A program made the position numbers and the translations under genes. Shown piece by piece: positions 23,435 to 34,378 of a stretch of DNA of 64,000 nucleotides. Position 1 is the stretch's first letter. Each line of letters begins with the position of its first letter. The DNA is from Scytalidium lignicola (lineage: Eukaryota > Ascomycota > Leotiomycetes): the NCBI GenBank assembly GCA_002812745.2, contig NCSJ02000119.1, positions 57,434 through 121,433 on the forward strand. Direction: 5' to 3'. A model generated the notes under the pieces. That model was not told the origin of the DNA. It did not search any database and worked only from the letters and a program-made list of their open reading frames with translations.

Positions 23435-26400
23435 GAAGAACGGGAGGAAAAAGAATAATAATAGAACAACTCCTTCCTTTTTGCTTTACATGACAGTGAA
23501 GAATAAACCTCCCCAAGCTACCAGTAATTCGAATGGGCAAAGCAACAGAAATAGCCCTTTGTTTACAAGCGTTTTTGTTGTTGCCGCCCAGAGCTTTGAC
23601 GAAGTGAGCTTCGAGGTCTAATATCCAATCAGGTTAGCTTAACGTTGAAGCCTCTAGCTGATTATGTAACCATGTAGCACCTGCACAATTAGCGTCTTGG
23701 CTGAATATCATATCCTGAACCTAAAATTGACAGATTAGAAGAATCACAACCGGTAACATCACTGGCTAACTCCACCATTACTAATGATACTTACTAGTGT
23801 ATCTAATCCTCTTCAATATATTTTCATTTCCTTGCGTTTTCTTTCCATTATTAGGTGACGCACGTTCAACAAATAAGGCATGCTGCATGTATTCATTTCG
23901 AAAGTAGAAGAACATTAAACTTTTGATATAATTAAACACTACTTTTACTTTGTATACATACGCATGTTAATTTTCTTGGATATCGTCTTCGAATATATGC
24001 AATGGAGTGCATGCACTTGTCTCACGATAAGCAAATTAATCTAAACTAAAAATTTCGATTAATCTCCCTTCTTTGGTCTAGTTTTTGTATGTAGTGATGA
24101 TTCAGCTGCAGGTGTGATTAAATAGGGTGGTTCTGAAAAAGTTGCTGTATTCTATACGCATAGTATCAAATTGATAGTCAAGATACCTAGGTTGTTGGAA
24201 ATTAGATAGAAGCAATACTGGATAAAGAAAGAAAAAATATGTAACAATTATTAGAGTAGGTTGATTTTGAATCTGCCTCCTGGGAGAGTTTCGGGATCAT
24301 TAATACTAGTTCAAGGGTTAAGACCAGATTTATCCGTCTGAATGTATGAGCTACGCCGAGGGGAGTAGGAATATGATAAAACTAGTTTGGATAATTTGAG
24401 CTTGTCTCTCTAAAGTTTTTGAAGCAAATGGTCAAAGTTTAACAAACTTTTACAGGCTACAGAGTATAATCGTGTATCAAAACGAAGTCTTTTCGATGCC
24501 AAAAACTGCACATATAGAAGCAGAAGGTATTGAACACTTAATAGTTCAGTTTAGTCCTGTGAATTGAAGTTGGTATTAGAGGTGACACAAGTCATGGTGA
24601 AAATTCCACGGTTAGACTCCGATAAAGTCCAAAAAGACGATCAAGGCTATCATTGGGAACGAGCTGAGATCATGCTGGCGGCACAGACAACCACGCTCTG
24701 TCCTCCACTGATCAATACGTAGTTCCGTTTAGTGATCAACAACCCCCAGCCTGATGAAGTTTTGCCGTCCAGTGTTGTTGAACGAGGTGAGTGTAGGCAA
24801 GCTGACCATGTGGTGATAGGTCCGTTGAAGCAAACCATCATCTGTGGAGCAAGAACTGGTTGTTATACGATTGAAATCTGGGGAGCTTTAATTCTGCCCA
24901 ATAATATTTCTGTTCCGCGACTGCAAGTGGAGACGATTTCATGTCCTTGGTTTTAGAGGAGATATACAGCATATTCTCTACTTCTGCAGATACCTCAACC
25001 AAAGATACTGACAACAAGTGTTATCAGGGAAACTGGGTTCAACATTTCCCAGAAATTATCATTCTGAAAAGGTAAGACCCGCGTGACTACTGTCTTACAA
25101 CATAAACATAAAAACCAAATACTAGGAAGAAAGGAATGAGCAATTTTATCGAAAGACTAAACGAATCCAAGCGGACAAACTGGTCAAATCAGTCTGTGAA
25201 CCATCAGAAACAAACGAAAGCTTCAAGACTGTGATAGTTTGGTTTCTAAGACAGCAAGGAGCATGAGATAACTGTTTTAAACTAAATGATAAAATGAGAG
25301 CTGTAAGTTTGCTGAAATCGAACCGAGTTAGCAGTCAGTCTTATGGGAAAACTAATATTCCTCACAGATTCAGTTCCTGGTGGAGGATGTGGCATGGTCT
25401 TGCTGGGCATGTTTGGGGGTTAAGGGGTTCGAGGTGACCCCGTAGAAGGTACAGAGAATGAGGAGTGCGCACTCCATTTCGGCCATCGCATATACACCGT
25501 CTCGAGCTCAAAAACCGGTTTCGCCCGGTTTCCTCTAGGGAGTTCCTCGTGCCGCAAGAGGCCTCCAGATTTTTGTAACCCCCCCCCCTTTACTTTCTCA
25601 TTTTTTAAGAAGGTTTATGTTCTTTTTTGATTTCTCTGATTTATTTTCAAAGGGGAGGAGAGAATAGAAAAAGGGAGGAGCGGTGATTATCCCGTTTAGC
25701 CTGCTGTTTGCTTTTTAGGAACCTAACCGTATCTCTTCTTTCGGCTCCAAACTCCTGTTCCTGTACCTATTCTTCTTCCAGTCCTTCGTACTCCAAGTCA
25801 GCCATTTCCACCTGATAAGAAAACGACCACTCGAATTAGAGCTGTTCCTGCTACCAAATAAGTATCCAGTCCTGTTATAATCCGTCCTCTTCAATCTCTG
25901 CAAGCTCTGAAGTCTGTAGTTGTTGATTCATCTCTCTGAAATGGCTTGTACACCGTCATTTGCATCATGAAGCTCTTGTGTCGAAAGTTCACTACCCACT
26001 TCTACGTCTCCTCCAAGTAGATGACTTTGCAGCGTGCCATGGTGACAAGCTATTGATTAGATCGGTTATACACAGAGGAGCCTGGATCAATAAACTGTTG
26101 GTCTTGCTCCTGTTCGTTGGAGCCTGAGTTCGACGGACCTATCCTGGTGTAGAATACTAGTCTGCAGGTACTGCCCGATCCGCTCCTCCACAGTTTTATG
26201 AATCAAGAATACCTCGGCACCAACTACTGACATACAACCCCAGTGTGCTGCGAACGCGTCGGCTTAGATGAATGGTGTTCCTATGTGTTTTGATCAGTAA
26301 ACTCTCGACTCTGATACTTCCGATTCTATAAGCCGTTTCCTTTCAGTTGATCGTTGCCTCTGATTTCTGCACTCTCCAGCTTCCCATGCTCGATGTTGTT

Positions 26401-27148
26401 CTCACGGCGCTCTTCATGCCCCTCTCTGCCTGGTTTTCATCTTTCCTCACTTCTTGTACATCGTGTCGACCTCTTTCCTGACGCCTCGCCTCTTGTTGTT
26501 CCCATTCTAAACATCCACAATCCGTATACTCGTGTTACAACAAGGGAAACGCGTGAAAATGGGTTGCATCCCGGATGAACATCGACAACAGGAGGATTCC
26601 GAATCGTGTGTCGTCAGGATGGCGCCCGCTCCTCAAGTCATGGTAACTAATCCAGCATGTTCTGCTTTTCAAAAAGGGGCAAAGTAAAACTGCAGCAGAT
26701 GAACATCATAATGGTCATATCGGTCACTTTATACCTTGTTGACATACAGAGGATCAATACAAAAAAAAAAGAGACCGACTCTTTAGACAGAGCCGGAGAG
26801 CCGTTTAGCACAATGAAGTTGCAACTTTCCAAAAGAAATAGCTAAGAAAAGTATATCAACAAGTAGAAAGGAGGATTCAGACTTCCAAATTTCAAACTTA
26901 AATACAAATAACTTACTTACCGTTGTATACCTACAATAATACTTCATATATGAAATTGACGTTGAAAATTGGGTGATGGTTAAATAAAATAATTAAGCCG
27001 AAATCAAAATGTAGTGGTGGTCGTGCACGGGCTTAATCACAAGTACTAACTTTAGTGGGCTGCATGCCCACCTTATCCCAGAGCTCTCCCGCTTCCGCCT
27101 CGTCTCAGCTGCAACTCAAACCTCAAAAACAACAATAAGGACGTCAGG
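23435..27148. other. Intergenic, 3.7 kb, no supported gene
   Basis: It separates two divergent genes, the nuclear rim protein and V-ATPase subunit F. All frames are short. The left half is AT-rich. Positions 25380-25600 are GC-richer with two stem-loops (see findings). Positions 25700-26600 are pyrimidine-rich and look like untranslated leader or a non-coding transcript, but no coding exon follows. The last 150 bases before 27149 are the VMA7 promoter. Confidence 0.55.
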
Positions 27149-27801
27149 ATGGCAGCTCCAGCGTCAGCCTACAAGGACAGGCAATTCCTAGCCGTGATTG
27201 GCGATGAGGCAAGTCCACATTTACCAATTTCCCTTTGTTTTCGCACGCAGTTGAGTTAGCTAACAAAATCAAATGGTACAGGATTCTGTAACGGGCCTGC
27301 TCTTGGCTGGTATTGGGGTATGAAACTTTCCGTTTTTTTCTTATATGGTAGCTGTACTGGAGGGGGGGAGGGGGGGGGTTTGAATATGTTGATTTTGCTA
27401 GAGAATATTTGACTTACTTTTCTCCTGCTAGCACGTTACTGCTCCTCCGGATTCGCAGAAGAACTTCCTCGTCGTGGATAGCAAGACGGATAATGCTGCA
27501 ATCGAGGAGGCGTTCGATCGGTTTACTAGCGAGAGAAAGGATATAGGGATTCTTCTCATCAATCAACATGTAAGCTGGGGAGGGGACTTTTTTTTCTCCT
27601 TCCTCTGCTACTTTTAACTTCTATATGGGGGAGATTATTGATTCGGGGTGTGTGTTTTAGATTGCGGAGCGCATACGACATCGAGTAGATACATATACCG
27701 CGGCTTTCCCTGCGTTGCTGGAGATCCCGAGTAAAGACCATCCCTATGATCCTGAGAAAGATAGCGTGTTGAGGAGAGTACGACGATTGTTTGGAGAATA
27801 G
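27149..27801 (+). CDS. VMA7: V-type proton ATPase subunit F
   Basis: Four exons, 27149-27208, 27282-27317 (36 nt), 27432-27569 and 27661-27801, encode 124 residues, the normal length. Subunit F belongs to the central stalk of the V1 sector that couples ATP hydrolysis to rotation and vacuolar acidification. Family marks are [20 protein letters not shown] and [18 protein letters not shown], and the end [29 protein letters not shown]. All three introns are phase 0. Intron 1 (27209-27281) has a GC donor, GCAAGT; no GT donor nearby keeps GDE joined to DSVTG. Intron 2 (114 bp) contains G-runs of 7 and 10, and introns 3 and others use GT. The gene converges on the lipid transfer gene downstream. Confidence 0.95.
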
Positions 27802-28417
27802 ATGGTGGTAGTGGTTGCTGAGAAAGGGTGTTTTTGTAGGGCATGGTTTCCATCTTATTCGTTTAGATTGGAAAGAGGAAGCCACATTTTGGGTGGGGGA
27901 AGAGCTTTTTGTATTCTCAGCGATACGAGATCTGGCAATTGGCGTTCGCAAGATAAAGGGAGAGAGCATCTGAAGGTTCATGCACTTAGGTCAAAAGAGA
28001 TATCATATGGTTCTCATCTGGCATTTCCATAAAACACATGGTTAATCATGGAGTCTTTTACGTGGAACTTCATATGCATTTAATTGAGAAATGTGATGCG
28101 ACTTCATACCATAATTAGACCAGATGCATGCAGCAATTAAACCCCAAACCAAGACCTAGAAGTCTAAACCCTCATAAAAAGCATAACGCATACGCATACA
28201 AATCATGCTCCCCGCTGAGAAGAAAAACGAACAGACAGTCCAAAGAAAACCAGGAGGTATCCAAGATAAGGCAGGCAAAAAAGAGAAGCGGACAATGTGA
28301 TGCATAAAAACGTGACCAGTTCAAATCAACCAAATCAATCCCATTACGGAGCCTCATCTCGTACGCCTACATCCCAACTCTGTACTATGTTCCCAATGGG
28401 GGAGATATCGCTTTCAC
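27802..28417. other. Convergent 3' region between VMA7 and the ML-domain gene
   Basis: 616 bp shared by two 3' ends. No open frame with coding character, repeat or RNA gene is visible. Confidence 0.6.
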
Positions 28418-29206
28418 TTAGGCGGTTCCGAATACAACTTCTGCCTCCAAGCAGGCGATCTTCTTCTTATCGAAGGTATAGGCGTCAGCAAGGACGGTGT
28501 ATTTTCCCTAGACAGAGGTAGCCAAGGTTAGCATTGTAACATTTACCACCGCCAATTATCATTTATCATCATCATTTAGAAGGGAAAAAAAGACAGTTAA
28601 AGAAAATTAGGAAGCAGGACGTAAAACACATACAGGTGGAATCTCCTTTGGCAAGCTCACATCCTTAACGATGGAGATCTTCCCCTTCTCGATCGGGCAA
28701 GAGAGGTCGACGTTCTTGATTTGGTCGCACAGATCGGCCTGCGTGTTGACGAGTCTAATCAAGCCATACTTGACTTGCAAGTTGACATAAGCGCCCTCCT
28801 CGATCTTCTCCAAGAGCGTCCCAACAGCCTCGATCGTGAGCGTAGCGCCTCTATTTGGTGGGAAATTATCAAGGTCAGCCTTTTTTCCCCCGCCCTATCT
28901 ATCTCAAGACCTCTTCATCTCACCGCCCAGAACGAAAGAAAGAAAACAAGGAAAGCAAAGAGGGTGGGGGGTGGGGATTTCATACGCAGCAGGAGGATTA
29001 GGAGTCAGGTTCACATGGTCGAGGATGAGGATATCATCGTCGTGGTTCGCATTGCAGTACGTGAGCGGGTTATCGCCGGGAATTGGCACTTTATCTTCCT
29101 GAGCAACGACGCTCTGTCCTGGCCAGGAGAAGCCGCCGGCCGATAAGCCTCTCGAGGCCACGACGGTGCTGAGAAGCAGCGTAACAACATTGGAGGTGAA
29201 CTTCAT
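28418..29206 (-). CDS. NPC2: Phosphatidylglycerol/phosphatidylinositol transfer protein, ML domain (Npc2)
   Basis: Three exons, 28986-29206, 28634-28850 and 28418-28507, with introns of 135 and 126 bp, give 175 residues, the usual length. The protein starts with a signal peptide (MKFTSNVVTLLLSTVVASRGLSA) and has the ML fold pattern: PLTYCNANHDDDILILDHVNLTPNPP, GATLTIEAVGTLLEKIEEGAYVNLQVKYG, LCDQ and CPIEKG. It ends GKYTVLADAYTFDKKKIACLEAEVVFGTA. Cysteines that form the family disulfides are present (YC, LCDQ, SCPI, ACLE). Fungal members bind phosphatidylinositol/phosphatidylglycerol and, like Npc2, move sterols in the vacuole lumen. A neighbour 1.3 kb upstream is an EBP-family membrane protein, also linked to sterols, but no shared control is shown. 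Confidence 0.95.
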
Positions 29207-30548
29207 TGTCACGGGCTTCTTCTTCTTTCCTCGAAGGGGTGTTGGGGGAGGGATGACGATGGAATGATTTTTGAGATGAGGTTCTTGGAATCGGGGTCGT
29301 TTGGGAACGTGAAGCTGAGTGGCGGGGACGCTAACGCACCAATGCTGGATGACGTTTCGCGGTCTGGAAAGCAACGCAACTGCGGTTTTCGGCCTTGTCC
29401 GTTGTGTGCTTTTCAAAGGGCTATGATTAGACTCGATAGGGTTTTTTTGTTGCAATTATTCTATATTTTCTAATGTTGGAGGGTTTCTAAGTGATGGAAC
29501 TTATTTTGCCTACTCCATATGCATTTGATTCTTTAAGGCGCTTCTTCTGGGGTTTGAAACTGGGTCTCGTGGACAGTTAAGCCGCTGGGGCTTAGAAGGC
29601 CCTGGGAATACAGTACAGCATGGAAGTACTCCGTAGCACGAGTAGTAACATCTAACTATGAAGCAACCATTGTAATCATTTACTTTCCTATATCAGATCT
29701 TCATAGATCGACAACAACAACAACACCATCTCTCAATCCACACACGACTGATAACAAAAACCAAACACAACAAACAGGTGCACGTGGGTTATTCCCGTCC
29801 AAACAGGCACAGGTAAGCTGTAAGTTTGTTTGTATCGTTTGCAACGTTTGCCCTCTCCCCAATGATTTGCCTAGTTTGCCAGATTCTTCCCTCGCCCATT
29901 TAGCGACCACGCACAGACCACCATGGCCACCTATAAATTCTTCTGGCTGCTCCCAGCTTTGTGATTCTTTTCTTTCTTTTCTTCTTCATACTTACCTTGT
30001 GGCGAGCGGGCAGCTCATGAATCGCCTTGCTCATGCTACGACACCTCTATTGCACAGCGGGGAGTGAAGTGGCGTCTGATATCTTTCGGGGTCTCAGGCT
30101 GCGAAATTTTTGATTGCATACACATATTGTTTTATGGTTTTCATTGGGTGCTTGGTTTCTTACTGAGCCTTGAAGAAGACTTGACTGGTGTATTTGGAGT
30201 ATTGTGACGGCGTGGGAGGACGGACTACTATGGGATAGTTGTTGGCCCGTAGATATCTTGATACTATTCGAATGGTAGTCTTGAATTTCATGTTCAACTT
30301 GTTTAGAAGTGTTAGTATTTCGTAAGGCATCACTGAGTCTAGGCTGTACAACTCGTGATGGATTCTACTGTTCCATGGTGATACAATATTAACACGACTA
30401 CTTCTACTGGTTCCTTTCCAAACTCGGTCATTTATCAGAGATTCTTTTTCGTCTTTCCATTTGCTTCGATCATATTACTCCTCTTGAAGGCCTTGGCCGT
30501 CGCTGTGATACTACTAAATAGGCAATCTACACGCCACGTGCATTAGTA
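29207..30548. other. Intergenic, 1.3 kb, no supported gene
   Basis: Upstream of the ML-domain gene and downstream of the EBP-family gene, both on the minus strand. It holds promoter sequence with pyrimidine tracts and only short frames without domains. Confidence 0.6.
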
Positions 30549-31440
30549 TCAGTGTTCACTTTTGACTCCCCCAGAAAGAAGAAAACGTGCTTCCTTACAT
30601 CCAGGAATGATTAACCAGAAGGTGTTCATCATCACGAAATAAACCCAGAAGTAGTAGGGTTCAGGACGGTAGTACTTCCGCCCCAGGCTGAAATCCTCAT
30701 ACAAGGACGTTGAATAGTACAGGAGGTCTCCGTAGAACTGACCCGTTGACACGAGGGCCTGGATGGGATGACGATATGGCGACTCGGTAGTGATGAGCAC
30801 AGCTGTGAGTAGGGACAGCGGGCCCCAGATTATCTGATAGAGAAGTCGAGAAATATCAGCTGAAGTGGAACTCCCATATCCCCGTTACAAAAGATGTGTG
30901 GAAATGGATTTATAACTGGGCTAACTGGGCGGGTATATTTACAACAGTCCAAGACTCCATACACAGGACGAGGGAGTCGAGCATGAGGTATCTGGAGTCA
31001 CTCAAAGTGTATTCTTTCCAGAGTTGGGCGAAGAAGTGCGAACTGCCGGCGATAGCCGTGTGGTTTAGGACATAGTATCCTTCGAAAAAGCAATGGATAG
31101 AACCGGCTGGGAAAGATATATATGTTAACCAGGATGTGGCGTCTCTCATCAATTCAATTCAATCCAATCCGAGATCTCTTAATTACATATTTTTTCTTCT
31201 TTCGCTTTACACGGGGTCAGAGGAAGACGCACTCAAGACAAACCATAAGAGTAGGCTGCGGTCTGAAAGTGACAGCTGGGGATTTATCCATCTCGAAAGT
31301 GACAGGGCGGTGGTCAGGATGAGGATGACACCACAGGAGAAGGCCAGCAACAGGCCGGAGAGGGTCCAGTCGTTAGGGACATAGTTTGGGAGGAGCAGAT
31401 CTTGCGGATAATACGGATGGAGTGGAGTGGCAGCCATCAT
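30549..31440 (-). CDS. EBP/EXPERA-domain membrane protein (sterol isomerase-like)
   Basis: Three exons, 31233-31440, 30943-31106 and 30549-30833, with introns of 126 and 108 bp, give 218 residues. Splicing produces the EBP signature blocks: LTGSIHCFFEGYYVLNH, LWKEYTLSDSRYLMLDSLVLCMESWTV-IIWGPLSLL, SPYRHPIQALVSTGQFYGDLLYYSTS and RPEPYYFWVYFVMMNTFWLIIP. Mammalian EBP is the delta8-delta7 sterol isomerase; its His and Glu residues in the second and third membrane helices (here HCFFEGY and ME) are present. Filamentous fungi usually have another isomerase (Erg2) for ergosterol, so the exact reaction of these EBP homologues is uncertain. Four membrane helices are expected, in the ER. Two ATGs in a row open the frame (31440 and 31437). 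A TCACGTGA-type palindrome lies 124 bp upstream. Confidence 0.9.
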
Positions 31441-34378
31441 GTTGCTGGGGAGGAAGGAAAGTACTGTACAGAGTGGTTTATTTCTGGTGGAAAAAAGGAT
31501 AACAATAGTTGGTATGGAGGTTCGAGAACTTTTACATCGTTGATCCCCCTAGCCGTAGGTGGTATCACGTGATGATATTCAATGCGAGGATGCAGTTGTG
31601 TGGAAATGAAATTGCGCTCAGCAACACTCATTTTACCAGAGTATAAAAGAAGACATGTATTTTTTCTGCTAATCACCAAGTCATGTCACGTCACTGCAGT
31701 GCGAGTTAATATTATTAGTACCAGAGCTGTGTTATTGGTAGCACAGCGGCAATAATAAAACAGTGGCAGTAATAGAAGCAGTAATAGCATTGCCTGTAAG
31801 TGATTACAGTATTATTACCAACTGCCCAATTGCTTTTCTGGTTCCCCAAAAGAATTTTTGCGTGCTCACGTGTTGCGATCAACCTTTTTTTTTTTTTNAG
31901 TGTAACGTGCATCAGCGTTGCAACACACACGAAAAANGCTCGGGGCGCAATCGCAATCGGAAACCAGAATCATCATCACCCTCACTCTCGCATTCTCTCA
32001 CACACACACAAACACCATGCGCATGGCCCAGACCAGCTCTTCTTTACAGAAAGGGTACCACAGTACAGGAAAAGGATGACTACGGTCGCATTGGCAACCA
32101 ATCAACGGTGGACCCCCTCAGTTTTCCCCCGTTTTACCCTGTCCACGCCTGTGTGCGGTGAGCGCAGTGCCCAGCGCCCAGCGTTGCAGCGTTGCAGCAG
32201 CAGCAGCCAACCCGCACCGGCCAGTGGCCTTAGCGATTCAAGGGAAATGAAGCGGGTCCTGGAAGCGCCCCCCTGCAGGAAAATCAGGCAGAAACCAGCG
32301 ACGGGAACAAGGTCTCTCATGAGAGGATTACGGTATTCGTGCTGCTTGCTGTTGCTGCAACGCCAGGACCATCCCCCCCAAGGCGTGGTTGAGGGTCCCG
32401 CCAGAAGGTTCACTCCACCCAAGCCCACTAAGGAACCACCGCCTGGCAATCCGCGGCCAATGAGCGTTTGAGAGGAGGAGATGGTGGGTTCTGGCTCCTG
32501 CTTCTTCTGCTTCTGCTTCTGCTTCTGCTTCTTGGTGCCTTTCCGCTTCCGGGCTCGCTAATTTTATGAATGGAGGAATTATTCCTGCTCGTGTAAATTC
32601 TGGCGTGCGTCGTCATGGCTGTCCTCCCCTGTCCTGTGTCCTTGTCTGGTCTTGTCTTGCCTTGTCTCCATCCTTGTCCCCATCTTTCTCCCTCCTCTCG
32701 TGCCTCCTCTCACACACTGGACCCTTTTCCCTCTACTTGTCTTAATCCCTCCGCCCTCTCTCTCCGCCCTCCGCTGCTGCCACTGCTGCCACTGCTGCTG
32801 CTTACCTGTCCCGACTGCGCTGCGCCAGATTGGCCTGCGAAACCGGGGCTGGTAGAGACGCGGGTTGCGGAAGGAAAGAAAAGAAGCTGCTGCAGTTAAC
32901 GTTAGCTGCTAATTAACTGCAACCTGCAAGCTCCTTCTCGGCCCTCTCTGTCCTCTTTTGCTTACTGCTCGCTCTCTGCTCTCTGCTAACTGTTAACGGC
33001 TAATGGCTTCTGCGCGACCTTCTTGCTCCACGATTGCTGCGGATCAGCAATCAATCTCAAAATCATGATTATCACCATCGCGCCCTTGCGCTTCCTTGCG
33101 CGCTGGCCTTTCCCCAACACGGGCCCATCCTCTTTTTTCTCCAAATATCCCGAACCTGCGCCTGGGTGAGCATGGGCAGTGAGTGTCCTTCCCAATAATA
33201 ATCCTAAGCTTTTCTGCTGCTTGCACATTTCGCGACAAGAAAACAAAACCAAAAAAAAAACCATACATGACCTTTAAAAAAAATGCCTTGGTGCTTTCCA
33301 GATCGAACAAACGCGATTTCGCCGTCCTGGCAACCAAATACCCGCGCACCTGCACCAGAAGGAAATGATGGAAAACCCATTTGGGATCCTCTCTGATCAT
33401 CATCATCGGCACAAGCACGGGAAATTATTTTCATGGTAAAATGAGTTACGCAGGACGAGGGCCGTTTTTGTTATTATTATTATTAAGAACCACAAAGCCA
33501 GAACACACAGAAATAAATAACCAACCCTCGTCCGATCGCCCATCCGAGAGCTGGCTGGACCTGACCGGTGCGGTGCTGCACCGCGAAACCATGAACGAGC
33601 GGCTGGCAATTGGCAGGCTCGTCGCTAGCTTCCCTTTAGGGCGGCACCACTTCGCTCATTAGTCTCCCTTCCAATTCTCAAGGCCACTGAACCCATTCCT
33701 GGTCCCCCTCCTAAACTTTGCTCTCTCTTTCTTCTCACACACACTCTCCCTCTCCCTCTCCCTCTCGCTTTCTCTCCCCAACGCATCTTTCTACGCGAGT
33801 TACCTTACGAAGGAGAAGAAGAAGAAGAAGTCGAAGAATCAATCTGCACATCTGGCTCACCAACTACCACGCTCCTCCCTGCCTCTTCGCCATCCTCTCG
33901 CCGAGCTAAACGTCTGCTTCCTCGTCCCAACACTCTCCTCGTCGCGGCCCACCTTTGCCTTCTCCGCTCTGGAAAAAAAGCTTGCACCTACTCTCGTCCG
34001 TCTATATTCTGGTCTCCAACGCTGAATATCCATCGCGGCGACTCTTACACGGCCTGGATCTACGGCCTGACGTGACGCTCTCATACGGATTGATCCCAGC
34101 CCTCGCGCTCGTCCCGTCCTAGTCGTGGCGTTGGGTTTCCTCTGGCTTCCGGGTCAACACCAATCGGTGCAATCAAGAGATTCTCGTGTTTTTGTGGACA
34201 ACGAATGACTGGTGGCCGAGGAAATCGACTGTTCGACTTTGCCTTGGAACACATCTCCTCTCCTTCCAAGTGTTGCGGCCATCTTCGTCATGCGACCCAG
34301 GCCTAGGAATACGTGAAAACTCTTTTTTTGCCTGTTAACCTTTCGAGCAGCCATCCAGAAGGCTCCCCTCACTAGATT
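31441..34378. other. Intergenic, 2.9 kb, divergent promoters with simple repeats
   Basis: It separates the EBP-family gene and the PHD-SET gene, which point away from each other. It contains Ns at 31898 and 31937, a (CTTCTG)n tract at 32495-32535, and C/T-rich tracts at 33718-33790 with (CTCCCT)n, followed by about 600 bp likely to be the long leader of the PHD-SET gene. Frames in this region are low complexity and not supported as genes. Confidence 0.55.
31564..31573. promoter_or_regulatory. Palindromic E-box ATCACGTGAT upstream of the EBP-family gene
   Basis: The 10-bp palindrome fits the inverted-repeat E-box bound by SREBP-type bHLH regulators, and its core CACGTG also fits Cbf1-like factors. 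Its place in the promoter of a sterol-linked gene favours SREBP, but this is inference. Confidence 0.45.

Noticed and set aside
27559..27981. 140-codon minus-strand frame over VMA7
   Set aside because: It runs antisense through VMA7 exons 3-4 and introns, which are strongly supported on the plus strand.
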